Source of the DNA: Pseudomonas graminis
GTDB lineage: Bacteria; Pseudomonadota; Gammaproteobacteria; Pseudomonadales; Pseudomonadaceae
Length of the DNA: 64,000 nt
Reading direction: 5' to 3'
NCBI RefSeq assembly: GCF_004364335.1
Contig: NZ_SOCR01000004.1
Coordinates: 248,001-312,000 of the forward strand
Below are positions 8,152 to 18,594 of this stretch, piece by piece; the stretch's first letter is position 1, and each line of letters starts with the position of its first letter. The notes under the pieces are model-generated. The model saw nothing but the letters and a program-made list of their open reading frames with translations. It did no database searches and had not been told where the DNA came from. The translations under genes were made by a program, and so were the position numbers.

Positions 8152-9225
8152 TTATTTCGCCTCACTCTTGCCGCTGTCATAGCGCGTGTTGAACGCCTTC
8201 ACGAAGGCATTGCGCAGGATCTGCAAGAACGCTTCGAACGCATTGACGTCCTGTTTGTGAACACTGCCGCTGAGTTCGACGCGGGTGGCGAACTGATTCT
8301 TCCCCTGGTTCTTCAGCACCGTTTCGCTGCCGCCGACCACCGCTTCCCAGATCGAGCGGAAGAAGCCTTTGTTTTGGTTCTCGACGTCCTGCTGCCAGTC
8401 AAATACATCGACATTACGCAGTAGGGGCTTGATGTAGCCACTGAGCTGGCCATTGGTGGCCTGGGCTTCGATGACCACATCGCCGTCGCCTGCGTTGAAG
8501 TCGAACTTGCCGTACGCCGACGCGAAGTCGTTCAGGCGCTTGAGCTGGATACCGGTCGCGCGCAGCTTGAAGTCGAAGTCCTCCAGGCTGAACGGGTCGA
8601 AGGTCGCGGTGCTTTCCAGTGGCGCGTGGCCCAGCAGCATGGCCTTGCCCTCGAAGCGGGCATCGCGCTTGCCCGCTTTGTCTTCGACGTTAGTCAGGTT
8701 AAAGATGCTGGCGTTGATGTTGTCGGCATCGATTTTCACCTTCGGGGTGGAGTTGAAATTACTGAAGGTGATCTTGCCGTCCTGAATACGCAGTTCGTTG
8801 AGGGTGATCGGCAGCAGTTTGTTCAACTGGGCGCGCCAGTCAGTGCCCGCACCGGTCTGGGACTGGCGCTTGTCCGGGCCACCGTCGACGAAGTTGAGTT
8901 CGGGGCTGGCGAACGCGACCTCGGCGACCACGGCATGGTCGTACCAGAGCGAGTGCCAGCTGACGGCGAGGTCGATGACCGGCGCATTCAGCAGCGGCAC
9001 CGGCACCTTGCCGTCGACCTTGACGATTTTCAGGCCGTTGATCCGGTATGCCCCGCGCCACAGCGCCAGGTCCACGTCGGTGACCTGACCGCGGTAGTCG
9101 CCCATGTCGGCGAGTTTGTCATTGAGATAATTGCGCACCACGTAGGGCAGTGCGATGTGGACTGCGATCAGCAGCACCACCAAGCCAACAATTGTCCATA
9201 ACGGCCAGCTGTAACGACGTTTCAT
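8152..9225 (-). CDS. DUF748 (AsmA-like) membrane-anchored protein
   Basis: A 357-residue protein with one N-terminal membrane helix (WTIVGLVVLLIAVHIALPYVV) and a long periplasmic beta-rich region. DVDLALWRGAYRINGL and the ELRIQDGKITFSNF segment are typical of DUF748 proteins, which belong to the wider AsmA-like family linked to outer-membrane lipid homeostasis. The start at ATG 9225 follows GGAGGGTGGAGAC. It is divergent from cysK with a 126-base spacer. The shorter length compared with the large DUF748 proteins (about 1000 residues) suggests a small family member rather than a fragment, because both ends look intact. Confidence 0.82.
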   Translation of the reverse strand: MKRRYSWPLWTIVGLVVLLIAVHIALPYVVRNYLNDKLADMGDYRGQVTDVDLALWRGAYRINGLKIVKVDGKVPVPLLNAPVIDLAVSWHSLWYDHAVVAEVAFASPELNFVDGGPDKRQSQTGAGTDWRAQLNKLLPITLNELRIQDGKITFSNFNSTPKVKIDADNINASIFNLTNVEDKAGKRDARFEGKAMLLGHAPLESTATFDPFSLEDFDFKLRATGIQLKRLNDFASAYGKFDFNAGDGDVVIEAQATNGQLSGYIKPLLRNVDVFDWQQDVENQNKGFFRSIWEAVVGGSETVLKNQGKNQFATRVELSGSVHKQDVNAFEAFLQILRNAFVKAFNTRYDSGKSEAK

Positions 9226-9351
9226 GTCTCCACCCTCCAGTAACGTAGTTTTGTTGACTGCTGGCGATGTGATCGGTTCGCTTCGACTGGACGTCGCACA
9301 GGCTCAAGGCATAGGCTTTGAGCTTTTCCAAACCTGCACAAGGACCCGGTC

Positions 9352-10326
<975 letters not shown>

Positions 10327-10393
10327 TCGTGTCCGCATCCGCTTCGGCTTTTTACCCGGCGGACTAAGGCTTATGATGGCCGCCATTCGAAAC

Positions 10394-10425
10394 CCGCCGG
10401 ATGATTGTCCCAGGTCATCCGGCGG
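10394..10425. promoter_or_regulatory. Strong 11-bp inverted repeat between cysK and lpxO
   Basis: CCGCCGGATGA (10394-10404) and TCATCCGGCGG (10415-10425) form a perfect 11-bp stem with a ten-base loop, about 60 bases before the lpxO start. There is no U-run after it, so it may be a Rho-independent-like hairpin without tail, an mRNA stabiliser or an operator. Confidence 0.5.
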
Positions 10426-10484
10426 CGGTTTCAGCAGCGTAAGCTTCGGGCCGCGCGGTTCGGCCCTGTTCCAAGGAGAGTTTC

Positions 10485-11423
10485 ATGACCCTTTCTTTTG
10501 CTGTCAAAGCGGCGATTCTGCTGCTGTTTGTCGGCAGCACGCTGTACGTGCATCTGCGCGGCAAGGCGCGTTTGCCGGTATTGCGCCAGTTCGTGAATCA
10601 CTCCGCACTGTTTGCCCCGTATAACGCCTTGATGTACCTGTTCTCCAGCGTGCCGTCCAAGCCGTACCTGGACCGCAGCAAGTTTCCCGAGCTCGATGTA
10701 CTGCGTGACAACTGGGAAACCATCCGTGACGAAGCCATGCACCTGTTCGACGAAGGCTATATCCGTGCCGCCGCCAAGGACAACGACGCGGGTTTCGGTT
10801 CGTTCTTCAAGAAGGGTTGGAAGCGTTTCTACCTGAAGTGGTACGACAAACCGCTGCCGTCCGCCGAGGCGTTGTGCCCGAAGACGGTGGAACTGGTCAG
10901 CCGCATTCCCAACGTCAAAGGCGCGATGTTCGCCTTGTTGCCCGGCGGCAGCCATTTGAACCCGCACCGCGATCCGTTTGCCGGCTCGCTGCGTTATCAC
11001 TTGGGCCTGTCGACGCCGAACTCCGACGATTGCCGCATCTTCGTTGACGGTCAGGTCTATGCCTGGCGCGACGGTGATGACGTGATGTTCGACGAAACCT
11101 ACGTGCACTGGGTCAAGAACGAAACCGACGTCACCCGCGTCATTCTGTTCTGCGACATCGAGCGACCGCTGAGCAATCGCTTCATGACCGCGGTCAACCG
11201 CCGCGTCAGCGCGTTTCTGGGGCGAGCTACTGCGCCGCAGAACACCGATGACGAGCGCGTCGGCGGGATCAATCAGGCGTATGCCTTCAGCAAGCGGTTC
11301 AGCAACAGCTTCAGCGGCAAGGTCAAGCAGTTCAAACGCGCCAACCCCAAGGCCTACCGCATCTTGCGTCCGGTGCTGGCGGTGATCGTGCTGACGCTGC
11401 TGGGCTACTGGCTGTTCGGGTAA
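10485..11423 (+). CDS. lpxO: Lipid A hydroxylase, aspartyl/asparaginyl beta-hydroxylase fold
   Basis: LpxO is an Fe(II)/2-oxoglutarate dioxygenase at the inner membrane that 2-hydroxylates a secondary acyl chain of lipid A. The 312-residue product starts with a membrane helix (AAILLLFVGSTLYVHL) and holds the iron ligands in NPHRDPF (His161, Asp163) and ETYVHW (His208). A second hydrophobic helix ends the protein (LAVIVLTLLGYWLFG). The start at ATG 10485 follows AAGGAGAG. Pseudomonads often carry more than one LpxO copy, so the paralogue cannot be told. A terminator follows. Confidence 0.88.
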   Translation: MTLSFAVKAAILLLFVGSTLYVHLRGKARLPVLRQFVNHSALFAPYNALMYLFSSVPSKPYLDRSKFPELDVLRDNWETIRDEAMHLFDEGYIRAAAKDNDAGFGSFFKKGWKRFYLKWYDKPLPSAEALCPKTVELVSRIPNVKGAMFALLPGGSHLNPHRDPFAGSLRYHLGLSTPNSDDCRIFVDGQVYAWRDGDDVMFDETYVHWVKNETDVTRVILFCDIERPLSNRFMTAVNRRVSAFLGRATAPQNTDDERVGGINQAYAFSKRFSNSFSGKVKQFKRANPKAYRILRPVLAVIVLTLLGYWLFG

Positions 11424-11439
11424 AAAAACGGTTTTATCG

Positions 11440-11473
11440 AGCGCCGTTGCACCTTGTGCAGCGGCGCTTTTTT
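11440..11473 (+). terminator. Intrinsic terminator of lpxO
   Basis: GCGCCGTTGCAC (11441-11452), three-base loop, GTGCAGCGGCGC, then a run of T. The stem has one G-T wobble. Confidence 0.85.
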
Positions 11474-11608
11474 GTTTCTGGCGGACGGCCATTCACGGCT
11501 AATAGCACGCCCATTCAATCCCGCGAACCACCCTGCGCCGACCATTGATCGCTCCTGGTTATCGTCATCACGCCTTTTTGCCAGGACCACTTTGAAGAAG
11601 GCAGATCC

Positions 11609-12931
11609 ATGGCAAGGCGAATATCCCTGTTGTCCCTCGCGTTACTCTCGTGCTCCAGCAACCTGATGGCGGGCACTGCCGATGAGGAACATGGTTTTCT
11701 CGCCGATACCTCGCTGAATGTGCTGGCGCGCAACTTCTTTCTGGATAACGACTACCGCACAGGGCACTCCGGGCAGAGTTACCGCCAGGAGTGGGCGCAG
11801 GGGTTTATCGCCAATCTGCAATCAGGGTTCACCCAAGGCACTGTCGGGTTCGGCGTCGATGCGCATGCGTTCTACGGCCTGAAACTCGACAGCGGAAAGG
11901 GACGGGCGGGCACCGGTCTGTTGCCGCTGAGCGATGACGGGCGAGCTGCCGACGATTATTCCGATGCGGGCGGCGCGCTCAAACTGAGGATTTCAAAGAC
12001 CACGCTGAAGTTTGGCGAACAGGAAGTGGAAACCCCAGTGCTCGATACCGGCGACAAGCGCCTGCAACCGGAGTACGCCACGGGCTTTTATCTCGACAGC
12101 CGCGACATCGATGGACTCAAGCTGGTGGCCGGGCACTTTACCGCCTTCAAGAACCAAAACGCTTCGACAGCCAGCGGCGATTTCGATGGCTACGGTGCCA
12201 CCACCCGCGGTTCGTCGCTGAGTCTGGTGGGCGTCGAGACCGCTGGAGATTCCGCATTCGGCGGCTCTGTGTACGCCTCACAGCTCACTGACACCTGGCG
12301 GCAGTACTACACTAATCTGCATCACTTGAGCGTGCTGTCGAACAACAGTTCGTTTTTGCTGGACGGCAATCTCTACCGCACCCTGGATCAGGGCGACGCA
12401 AAGGCAGGCGCACTGAATAACACCGCTTACAGCCTGCTGGCGAAGTACAGCGTTGGCCCGCAGGGATTCTCCCTCGGTTGGCAGAAGATTGACGGAGACA
12501 CGCCTTTCGACTTTGTGGGGGGCGACTCGATCTATTTGGCCAACTCGATCAAATACGCCGACTTCAACGGCGCGCATGAGCAGTCGTGGCAGGCGCGCTA
12601 CGACCTTTCGTTCGCCCACCTTGGCATTCCCGGTCTCACGTTCATGACCCGCTATGTGCGCGGCAGCGACATCGATGGCACCCATGCGCCACGGGGCGCG
12701 GTGTATCAGCCGTTAGATGACGTCACCGGACGTTATCAGCCGATTCAGGGCAAGGACGGACGTCACTGGGAGCGCGACATTGGCCTGAAATATGTCGTTC
12801 AGTCGGGACCGGCCAAAAACCTGTCGTTCGACGTGTCCCATGTTTCGCACCGGGGTAACGACGCTCAGGGAGGCGACGACATCGACCGGTTGTATATCGT
12901 GTTGCAGTATCCGCTGAATCTGCTGGACTGA
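11609..12931 (+). CDS. OprD-family outer membrane porin
   Basis: A 440-residue 18-strand-type specific porin of the OprD family. A signal peptide (MARRISLLSLALLSCSSNLMAG) is followed by the mature start GFLADTSLNVLARNFFLDNDYR, the usual OprD N-terminal strand. Family features include EWAQGF near residue 65, an ERD-less but otherwise typical LKFGEQEVETPVL segment, and GLKLVAGHF. The final strand ends in LYIVLQYPLNLLD. The substrate cannot be read from the sequence; OprD/OpdK relatives take up amino acids or aromatic acids. The gene is monocistronic: a terminator precedes it and a promoter-like region follows. Confidence 0.88.
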   Translation: MARRISLLSLALLSCSSNLMAGTADEEHGFLADTSLNVLARNFFLDNDYRTGHSGQSYRQEWAQGFIANLQSGFTQGTVGFGVDAHAFYGLKLDSGKGRAGTGLLPLSDDGRAADDYSDAGGALKLRISKTTLKFGEQEVETPVLDTGDKRLQPEYATGFYLDSRDIDGLKLVAGHFTAFKNQNASTASGDFDGYGATTRGSSLSLVGVETAGDSAFGGSVYASQLTDTWRQYYTNLHHLSVLSNNSSFLLDGNLYRTLDQGDAKAGALNNTAYSLLAKYSVGPQGFSLGWQKIDGDTPFDFVGGDSIYLANSIKYADFNGAHEQSWQARYDLSFAHLGIPGLTFMTRYVRGSDIDGTHAPRGAVYQPLDDVTGRYQPIQGKDGRHWERDIGLKYVVQSGPAKNLSFDVSHVSHRGNDAQGGDDIDRLYIVLQYPLNLLD

Positions 12932-13003
12932 GTCGTCCAGTCAATTGGCCGTCCAAAACGCTGTTGCGCTAGACCTCGTCGGCTGTTTATAGTCGGCCTC
13001 TGT

Positions 13004-13021
13004 GTTGCAACATGCTGCAAC
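13004..13021. promoter_or_regulatory. Inverted repeat GTTGCA-N6-TGCAAC
   Basis: A perfect 6-6-6 dyad 33 bases ahead of a possible 55-codon reading frame and 300 bases before the EamA gene. The placement suggests an operator. No regulator gene lies next to it. Confidence 0.45.
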
Positions 13022-13053
13022 GCTGAGTCATTCCTCCTGAGAAGACGAGCACG

Positions 13054-13221
13054 ATGCCTGCATCCAACCCATATTTCGCGTTCTGTGCCACAGCCTGTGC
13101 TGTCGCTGAACCGCGCGGTTGCATGCAAATCGCCTTCATCACGTGTTACCCGCCACCTCCACCTGTGAACAGCCCTGTCGTGTGCGTCGTTGCACCGCCA
13201 GGTGTCGTTGTGCTCGGCTGA
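13054..13221 (+). CDS. Possible small ORF of 55 codons, cysteine- and proline-containing
   Basis: ATG 13054 to TGA 13221 gives a short hydrophobic peptide with five cysteines (for example FCATACA near residues 10-16), a run of five prolines and a C-terminal APPGVVVLG. A weak purine-rich GAGAAG lies about ten bases upstream. It lies between the OprD-family porin gene and the EamA exporter gene, behind the GTTGCA dyad, and could be a leader peptide. The case rests only on an open frame and position, so confidence is low. Confidence 0.3.
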   Translation: MPASNPYFAFCATACAVAEPRGCMQIAFITCYPPPPPVNSPVVCVVAPPGVVVLG

Positions 13222-13323
13222 CCGACCGTTTTATTGCTGTTGGTCGAAGCCTGCAAACGTCCGCAAAACATCCGTGAATCCGGTTCGTGCCGGGTCCGAT
13301 TTTGTCTGAATCACAGGTGACTC

Positions 13324-14178
13324 ATGTTCGCTAATAAAGCCTTGGCCTCGATGGCCACGACGACGCTTTTCGTCCTGCTCTGGAGCAGCGGCGCGATTGT
13401 TTCCAAGTGGGGCCTGACCCACGCCTCGCCGTTTGCGTTTCTGCTGTTCCGTTTTCTGCTGGCGCTTGCAGCGCTGGCGATCCTGATCCCTGCGTTGGGT
13501 TACAAGCTTCCCGCCACGAGGGCGTCGATGGGCTTCGCGTTGATGACGGGGGCGGTGCTGCTGGGCGCGTATCAGATCTGCTACCTGCTGGCGCTGGACA
13601 TGAAAGTTGCGCCCGGCGTCATGGCCACGATCATGGGCGTGCAACCGATTCTGACGGCCGTGCTGGTCGAACGCAGTCGCTCGGGGTCACGCATGTTCGG
13701 CCTGAGTCTGGGGCTGGCGGGTCTGGTGCTGGTGGTCTGGCAAGGCATCGGCGACGGTGGATCGCTTGCCGGCATGGCGTTCGGGGTGCTCGGTATGTTG
13801 AGCATGACCGGCGGCTCGATCATGCAGAAGCGCATCACCGACAACCCCCTCGGCACGTTGCCGGTGCAATACCTGGCGGGAACGGTGGTGTGTGCGGTGT
13901 TCGTACCCTTTCAGCCTTTTCATTTCGAGCACAGCGTCGGTTTCTACGTGCCGGTGCTGTACATGGGGCTGGTGGTGTCGGTGCTGGCGACGTTCCTGCT
14001 CTATCGCCTGATCGCCCAAGGCAATCTGGTCAATGTCACCAGCCTGTTTTACCTGGTGCCCGGCGTCACCGCGATCATGGACTACCTGATCTACGGCAAC
14101 CGCCTCGCGCTGATGAGTTTGCTGGGGATGGTGCTGATCGTGGTGGGGTTGGTGTTTGTGTTCAGGAAGGTTGAGTAG
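13324..14178 (+). CDS. EamA-family (DMT superfamily) inner-membrane exporter
   Basis: A 284-residue protein with ten predicted membrane helices arranged as two EamA repeats (about residues 10-140 and 150-280). LLWSSGAIVSKWGLTHASP is the typical first-helix motif, and the second repeat ends with a YLIYGNRLALMSLLGMVLIVVGL segment. DMT exporters move amino acids, metabolites or drugs out of the cell; the substrate is unknown. ATG 13324 follows the weak CACAGGTGACTC site. The 390-base region upstream holds a dyad and a possible leader peptide. Confidence 0.87.
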   Translation: MFANKALASMATTTLFVLLWSSGAIVSKWGLTHASPFAFLLFRFLLALAALAILIPALGYKLPATRASMGFALMTGAVLLGAYQICYLLALDMKVAPGVMATIMGVQPILTAVLVERSRSGSRMFGLSLGLAGLVLVVWQGIGDGGSLAGMAFGVLGMLSMTGGSIMQKRITDNPLGTLPVQYLAGTVVCAVFVPFQPFHFEHSVGFYVPVLYMGLVVSVLATFLLYRLIAQGNLVNVTSLFYLVPGVTAIMDYLIYGNRLALMSLLGMVLIVVGLVFVFRKVE

Positions 14179-14224
14179 AACCTGCTGAGCGTCCGGCGAA
14201 TTCGCCGGACGCTGCGGATGAACC

Positions 14225-14851
14225 TGTAGGAGCGTGCCTTGCCCCGCGATCTGGCGCGAAGCGGCAGTAAACCGGTGCATGGGGTGTACCAGGCAAAACC
14301 GAGGCGTCTGGTTTGACGACTGCTGCGCAGTCGATCGCGGGCAAGCGCGCTCCTACACGGATCGTCGTCTGGCGCAGCATCCATGCGCGGATCTTTGTTT
14401 GGCGCGGAATGTGCGCACAGTCAGGCACGGTTCGTGGTATGGGGCGAATGCCTGGGACGCTGAAAACTGTAGGAGCGCGCTTGCCCGCGATCTGGCGCGA
14501 AGCGGCAGCAAACCGGTGCACGGGGTGTACCAGGCAAAACCGAGGCGTCTGGTTTGACGACTGCTGCGCAGCCGATCGCGGGACAAGCCACGCTCCTACA
14601 CGGATCGTCGTCTGGCTTAGCATTCATGCGCGGATCTTTGTTTGGCGCGGACTGTGCGCACAGTCAGGCACGGTTCGTGGTCTGGCGCGAATGCCTGGGA
14701 CGCTGAAAACTGTAGGAGCGCGCTTGCCCGCGATCTGGCGCGAAGCGGCAGTAAACCGGTGCATGGGGTGTACCAGGCAAAACCGAGGCGTCGGGTTTCA
14801 CGACTGCTGCGCAGCCGATCGCGGGACAAGCCACGCTCCTATACGGTTCCG
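14225..14851. repeat. Three tandem 243-bp units, each with a REP inverted pair
   Basis: Units begin at 14225, 14468 and 14711 (period exactly 243). Each opens with GTAGGAGCGCGCTTGCCCGCG (slightly altered in unit 1), holds about 75 bases, then the inverse REP ending CGCTCCTAC, then a spacer with GGATCTTTGTTTGGCGCGG. The third unit ends after the inverse REP. This BIME-like array fills the whole gap between the convergent EamA and hybrid kinase genes. Reading frames inside it are products of the repeat. Confidence 0.85.
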
Positions 14852-14872
14852 CGCATCACTGTGGACTCAGCC

Positions 14873-17800
14873 TCAACCCAACCGCACATGCCGACTCAAC
14901 AACGCCCGCAGCGCGGCGGGCTTCACCGGTTTGGCCAGGTATTCGAGGCCGGCGGCATGCACTTGGGCGATCAGTTCCGGGCGGCCGTCGGCGCTGATGA
15001 CCACACCGGGCACCGGCTCACCCAGCTGCGTGCGCAGCCAGGCCATCAGCTCGGTGCCGATTTCGCCGTGGTCCAGATGGTAATCCACCAACGCCAGGTG
15101 CGGGCGAACGCCGTCGTTGAGCAGGGCCTGGCATTCCTCGCGATTGCGCGCTGTCCAGACCTGGCAACCCCAGCGGCTCAGCAGGCTGTGCATGCCCATC
15201 AGAATGCTGTCTTCGTTATCGACGCACAGAATCTGCGTGCCGTTCAGCGCGGCGCGCACAGGTTCGGTCGGCGCAGCAGCCGGCGTCGGCAACGCAGGCG
15301 CCAGGGGTACCGTAACGCTGAACACGCTGCCCTGGCCCGGCCATGAGCGCACTTCCAGCGGATGACCGAGTACGCGACACAGGCCATCGGCAATCGCCAG
15401 CCCCAACCCCAAGCCCTTCTCGGCGCGGGTCTGATGGCTGTCCAGCCGCTTGAATTCCTCGAAAATCACCTGCCGCTTGTCCTCGGGAATACCCGGCCCC
15501 CGGTCCCAGACTTCCAGGCTCAACTGCCCGTTACGGCGCCGTACCCCCAGCAGAATAGGCCCCTTGGCGTAGCGAAACGCATTGGTCAGGAAGTTCTGCA
15601 GCACCCGCCGCAGTAGCTTGGCATCGCTGGCGACGCGGAAATGGCTACCGCGCACACGGAAGTCCAGACCCTGCTCCTGGGCCAGTGCCTTGAATTCGGC
15701 GCCGAGGGTTTCGAACAGATTATTCAGCGCGAACGGCGTGATGGTCGGCGTGAACTTGCCGTTCTCCAGACGCGAAATATCCAGCAGGTCGCTGATCAGG
15801 TCTTCGGCCGAACGCAGCGAGCTGTCCAGATGATGGATCAGCTGTTTCGCTTCCGCCGGCACATTGTCATCGTTGTGCAGCAGGGCCGCTGAGAACAAAC
15901 GCGCGGCGTTCATGGGTTGCATCAGGTCATGGCTGACGGCGGCGAGAAACCGCGTTTTCGACTGGTTGGCAGCTTCCGCATGGGCCTTGGCTTCGCTCAG
16001 TGCCGTGTTCAGCTGCGACAGCTCCCGGGTGCGTTCAGCCACGCGCTGTTCGAGGCTCTCATTGGCGCCCTTGAGCGCATGTTCTGCCTCGCGGAACGCC
16101 GTGATGTCAGTGAAACTCATGACGAAGCCGCCGCCCGGCATCGGGTTGCCGATCAGCTCGATCACCTGACCGTTGGGAAACAACCGCTCGGACGTGTGCG
16201 CGCGGCCTTGGCGCATCCAGTGCAACCGCCGGGCCACGTGCACCTCCGCTTCACCAGGCCCGAGCAAACCGCGCTCGGCGTTGTAGCGGATGATGTCGGC
16301 GATGGGCCGCCCCACGCTGATCAGGCCTTCCGGGTAATTGAACAGCTCCAGATAGCGGGCGTTCCAGGCCACCAGCCGCAGGGACTGATCCACCACGCTG
16401 ATGCCCTGGGTGATGTTTTCGATGGCGCCTTGCAGCAGGGCTCGGTTGAACTGCAGCACCTCGGAGGCTTCGTCGGCGATGCGCACCACATCTTCGAGCT
16501 GCATGTCGCGGCCTTCAATCGCTGCCTTGACCACCGCTCGCGTAGACGACGTGCCCAGTACCCCCGCCAGCAACCGTTCGGTGTGGGCGATCCACTCGCC
16601 GTTGGCGTTCTGATTGGGATTGAAGCCTTTGCCCTGCCGGTAGGCGAAACGGATGAAGCTCTGCTGCGCCCGCTCTTCACCGACGAAGCGCGCCGAGAGC
16701 TTGAGCAAGTCCTCGATCTGCACCGCCAGCAGCGAGCGATTGTTGGGCCGCGCCTGCAACTCCTGACCGATGAAACGGCCCGCCTGCCAGTGTTCCGACA
16801 CGCGCGTTCGCGACAGCAACGAGACCCACACAAACAACGCCAGGTTGCCGACCATCGACAGAACCACGCCCTGGGTCAGCGGGCTGATGGGCAGATTGAA
16901 CGGGTTGCTGTGCAGCCATGCCAGCAGCGGGAAACTGCTCAGCGACCACCCCATGCTGTGGGCAGTGATCGGCAGCACCAGCGTGTAAAACCAGATGAAC
17001 ACCCCGGCGGCGAGCCCGGCGAACACCCCGCGTCGATTGGCCGGCTTCCAGTACAGCGCGCCGATCATCGCCGGCATCAACTGAGTGATGGCGGCGAAGG
17101 CAATCTGGCCGATGGTCGCCAGGCTCGCGGTCGAGCCCAGCAACCGATAGCTGACGTAGGCGAGCAACAGAATGACGACGATGCTGACCCGGCGCACCGA
17201 GAGCATCCAGTGGCGGAACACTTCAAACGGGCGCTCGGCGGTTTTGCGCCGCAGCAGCCATGGCAGCAGCATGTCGTTGGAGACCATGGTCGACAGCGCA
17301 ACGCTGGCGACGATGACCATCCCCGTCGCGGCCGAGGCACCGCCGATGAACGCCAGCATCGCCAGCGCCGGGTGCGCGTGGGCCAAGGGCACGCTGATTA
17401 CGAACGAGTCGGGCAACACGGAAGCGGGCAGCAGCATTTGCCCGGCCAGCGCAATCGGCACCACGAACACGGCGGCGAGCAGCAGGTAGGCGGGGAACAC
17501 CCACTTGGCCAGGCGCAGGTCCTGAGGCTCGATGTTCTCCACCACGGTGACGTGAAACTGCCGGGGCAGGCAGATGATCGCCATCATGGCGACGCCGGTC
17601 TGCACCACCATCGACGGCCAGTTGACCGTCTCCTTCCAGTACTCCTCCAGGCGTGGTGCGAGCATGGCCTGGTTGAACAGGTCATCCACGCCGTCGTACA
17701 GCCCAAAGGTCACGAACGCACCGACGGCCATGAAGGCGAACAGCTTGACCAGCGACTCGAAGGCGATCGCCAGGACCATGCCGCGGTGGTGTTCGGTGGC

Positions 17801-18346
17801 ATCGAGGTTGCGGGTGCCGAAGACGATGGTGAACAGCGCCAGCACCAGCGACACGATTAGCGCGGTGTCCTGGGCGCGCGTTCCGGTGGCGTCGGCGCCG
17901 GCACCGATCAGAATGTTCACCCCCAGCACGATGCCTTTGAGTTGCAGCGCGATGTAGGGCAGCACGCCGATCAGGCAGATCAGCGCGACGACGACGGCAA
18001 GGGTCTGCGACTTGCCGTAGCGGGCGGCAATGAAGTCGGCGATGGAAGTAATGCTTTCCTGTTTGCTGATCAGCACCATTTTCTGCAGCACCCAGGGCGC
18101 CAGCAGCATCAGCAGAATCGGCCCCAGGTAGATCGGCAGGAACGACCACAGTTGTTCGGCGGCTTGACCGACCGAGCCGAAAAACGTCCAGCTGGTGCAG
18201 TAAACCGCCAGCGACAGGCTGTACACCCAGGCGCGCAGGCGCGGCGGCAGCGGTTTGCTGCGACGGTCCCCGTAAAAGGCGATGGCGAACATGATGGCCA
18301 TATAGGCCAGGGCGACGGCAGCGATCAGCCCGCTGGACAGCGACAT
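14873..18346 (-). CDS. Hybrid histidine kinase with N-terminal sodium/solute symporter domain (CrbS/MxtR-like)
   Basis: A 1157-residue membrane sensor. Residues 1-510 form a sodium:solute symporter domain with about 13 helices; then a linker, a PAS domain (about 640-750), a coiled coil, a HisKA domain with the phospho-accepting His806 in SHDLMQP, a HATPase domain (Asn922, DRGPGIP, GLGLGLAIA) and a C-terminal receiver with Asp1088 (LALVDYH). This architecture matches CrbS/MxtR, the orphan hybrid kinase that controls acetate use with CrbR/ErdR, but other symporter-kinases exist, so no symbol is given. No response regulator is adjacent. Start ATG 18346 follows GGAGTTCCC only weakly. Confidence 0.85.
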   Translation of the reverse strand: MSLSSGLIAAVALAYMAIMFAIAFYGDRRSKPLPPRLRAWVYSLSLAVYCTSWTFFGSVGQAAEQLWSFLPIYLGPILLMLLAPWVLQKMVLISKQESITSIADFIAARYGKSQTLAVVVALICLIGVLPYIALQLKGIVLGVNILIGAGADATGTRAQDTALIVSLVLALFTIVFGTRNLDATEHHRGMVLAIAFESLVKLFAFMAVGAFVTFGLYDGVDDLFNQAMLAPRLEEYWKETVNWPSMVVQTGVAMMAIICLPRQFHVTVVENIEPQDLRLAKWVFPAYLLLAAVFVVPIALAGQMLLPASVLPDSFVISVPLAHAHPALAMLAFIGGASAATGMVIVASVALSTMVSNDMLLPWLLRRKTAERPFEVFRHWMLSVRRVSIVVILLLAYVSYRLLGSTASLATIGQIAFAAITQLMPAMIGALYWKPANRRGVFAGLAAGVFIWFYTLVLPITAHSMGWSLSSFPLLAWLHSNPFNLPISPLTQGVVLSMVGNLALFVWVSLLSRTRVSEHWQAGRFIGQELQARPNNRSLLAVQIEDLLKLSARFVGEERAQQSFIRFAYRQGKGFNPNQNANGEWIAHTERLLAGVLGTSSTRAVVKAAIEGRDMQLEDVVRIADEASEVLQFNRALLQGAIENITQGISVVDQSLRLVAWNARYLELFNYPEGLISVGRPIADIIRYNAERGLLGPGEAEVHVARRLHWMRQGRAHTSERLFPNGQVIELIGNPMPGGGFVMSFTDITAFREAEHALKGANESLEQRVAERTRELSQLNTALSEAKAHAEAANQSKTRFLAAVSHDLMQPMNAARLFSAALLHNDDNVPAEAKQLIHHLDSSLRSAEDLISDLLDISRLENGKFTPTITPFALNNLFETLGAEFKALAQEQGLDFRVRGSHFRVASDAKLLRRVLQNFLTNAFRYAKGPILLGVRRRNGQLSLEVWDRGPGIPEDKRQVIFEEFKRLDSHQTRAEKGLGLGLAIADGLCRVLGHPLEVRSWPGQGSVFSVTVPLAPALPTPAAAPTEPVRAALNGTQILCVDNEDSILMGMHSLLSRWGCQVWTARNREECQALLNDGVRPHLALVDYHLDHGEIGTELMAWLRTQLGEPVPGVVISADGRPELIAQVHAAGLEYLAKPVKPAALRALLSRHVRLG

Positions 18347-18594
18347 GGGAACTCCAGAGACAAACGGCTAGCGGTTTCGGTGGCGATCCTTCGCCGGCCG
18401 GACAGTCTCGCACGCCGCGTGGGGTTCGTCTGTTACGACCAAGGTCGGAGCGGCGCGGTGTCGCAGGGTCGCGCCGAATAACATGATCGGTGCATATCGG
18501 GGAAATCTATGACCCATAGCGAAAATACCCGCTTAGTCGATATCAGCTGCTGCCCTACTATGGGCACCACCTCACACGAGGACAGGAGCCCGCC

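Noticed and set aside
14313..15083. 256-codon frame over the 243-bp array
   Set aside because: It is built from the repeat units and then overlaps the kinase gene antisense.
15917..17860. Long open frame (647 codons) on the plus strand
   Set aside because: It is antisense to the hybrid kinase gene, and its composition (Gln/His/Arg/Asp-rich) is what a GC-rich reverse strand gives.
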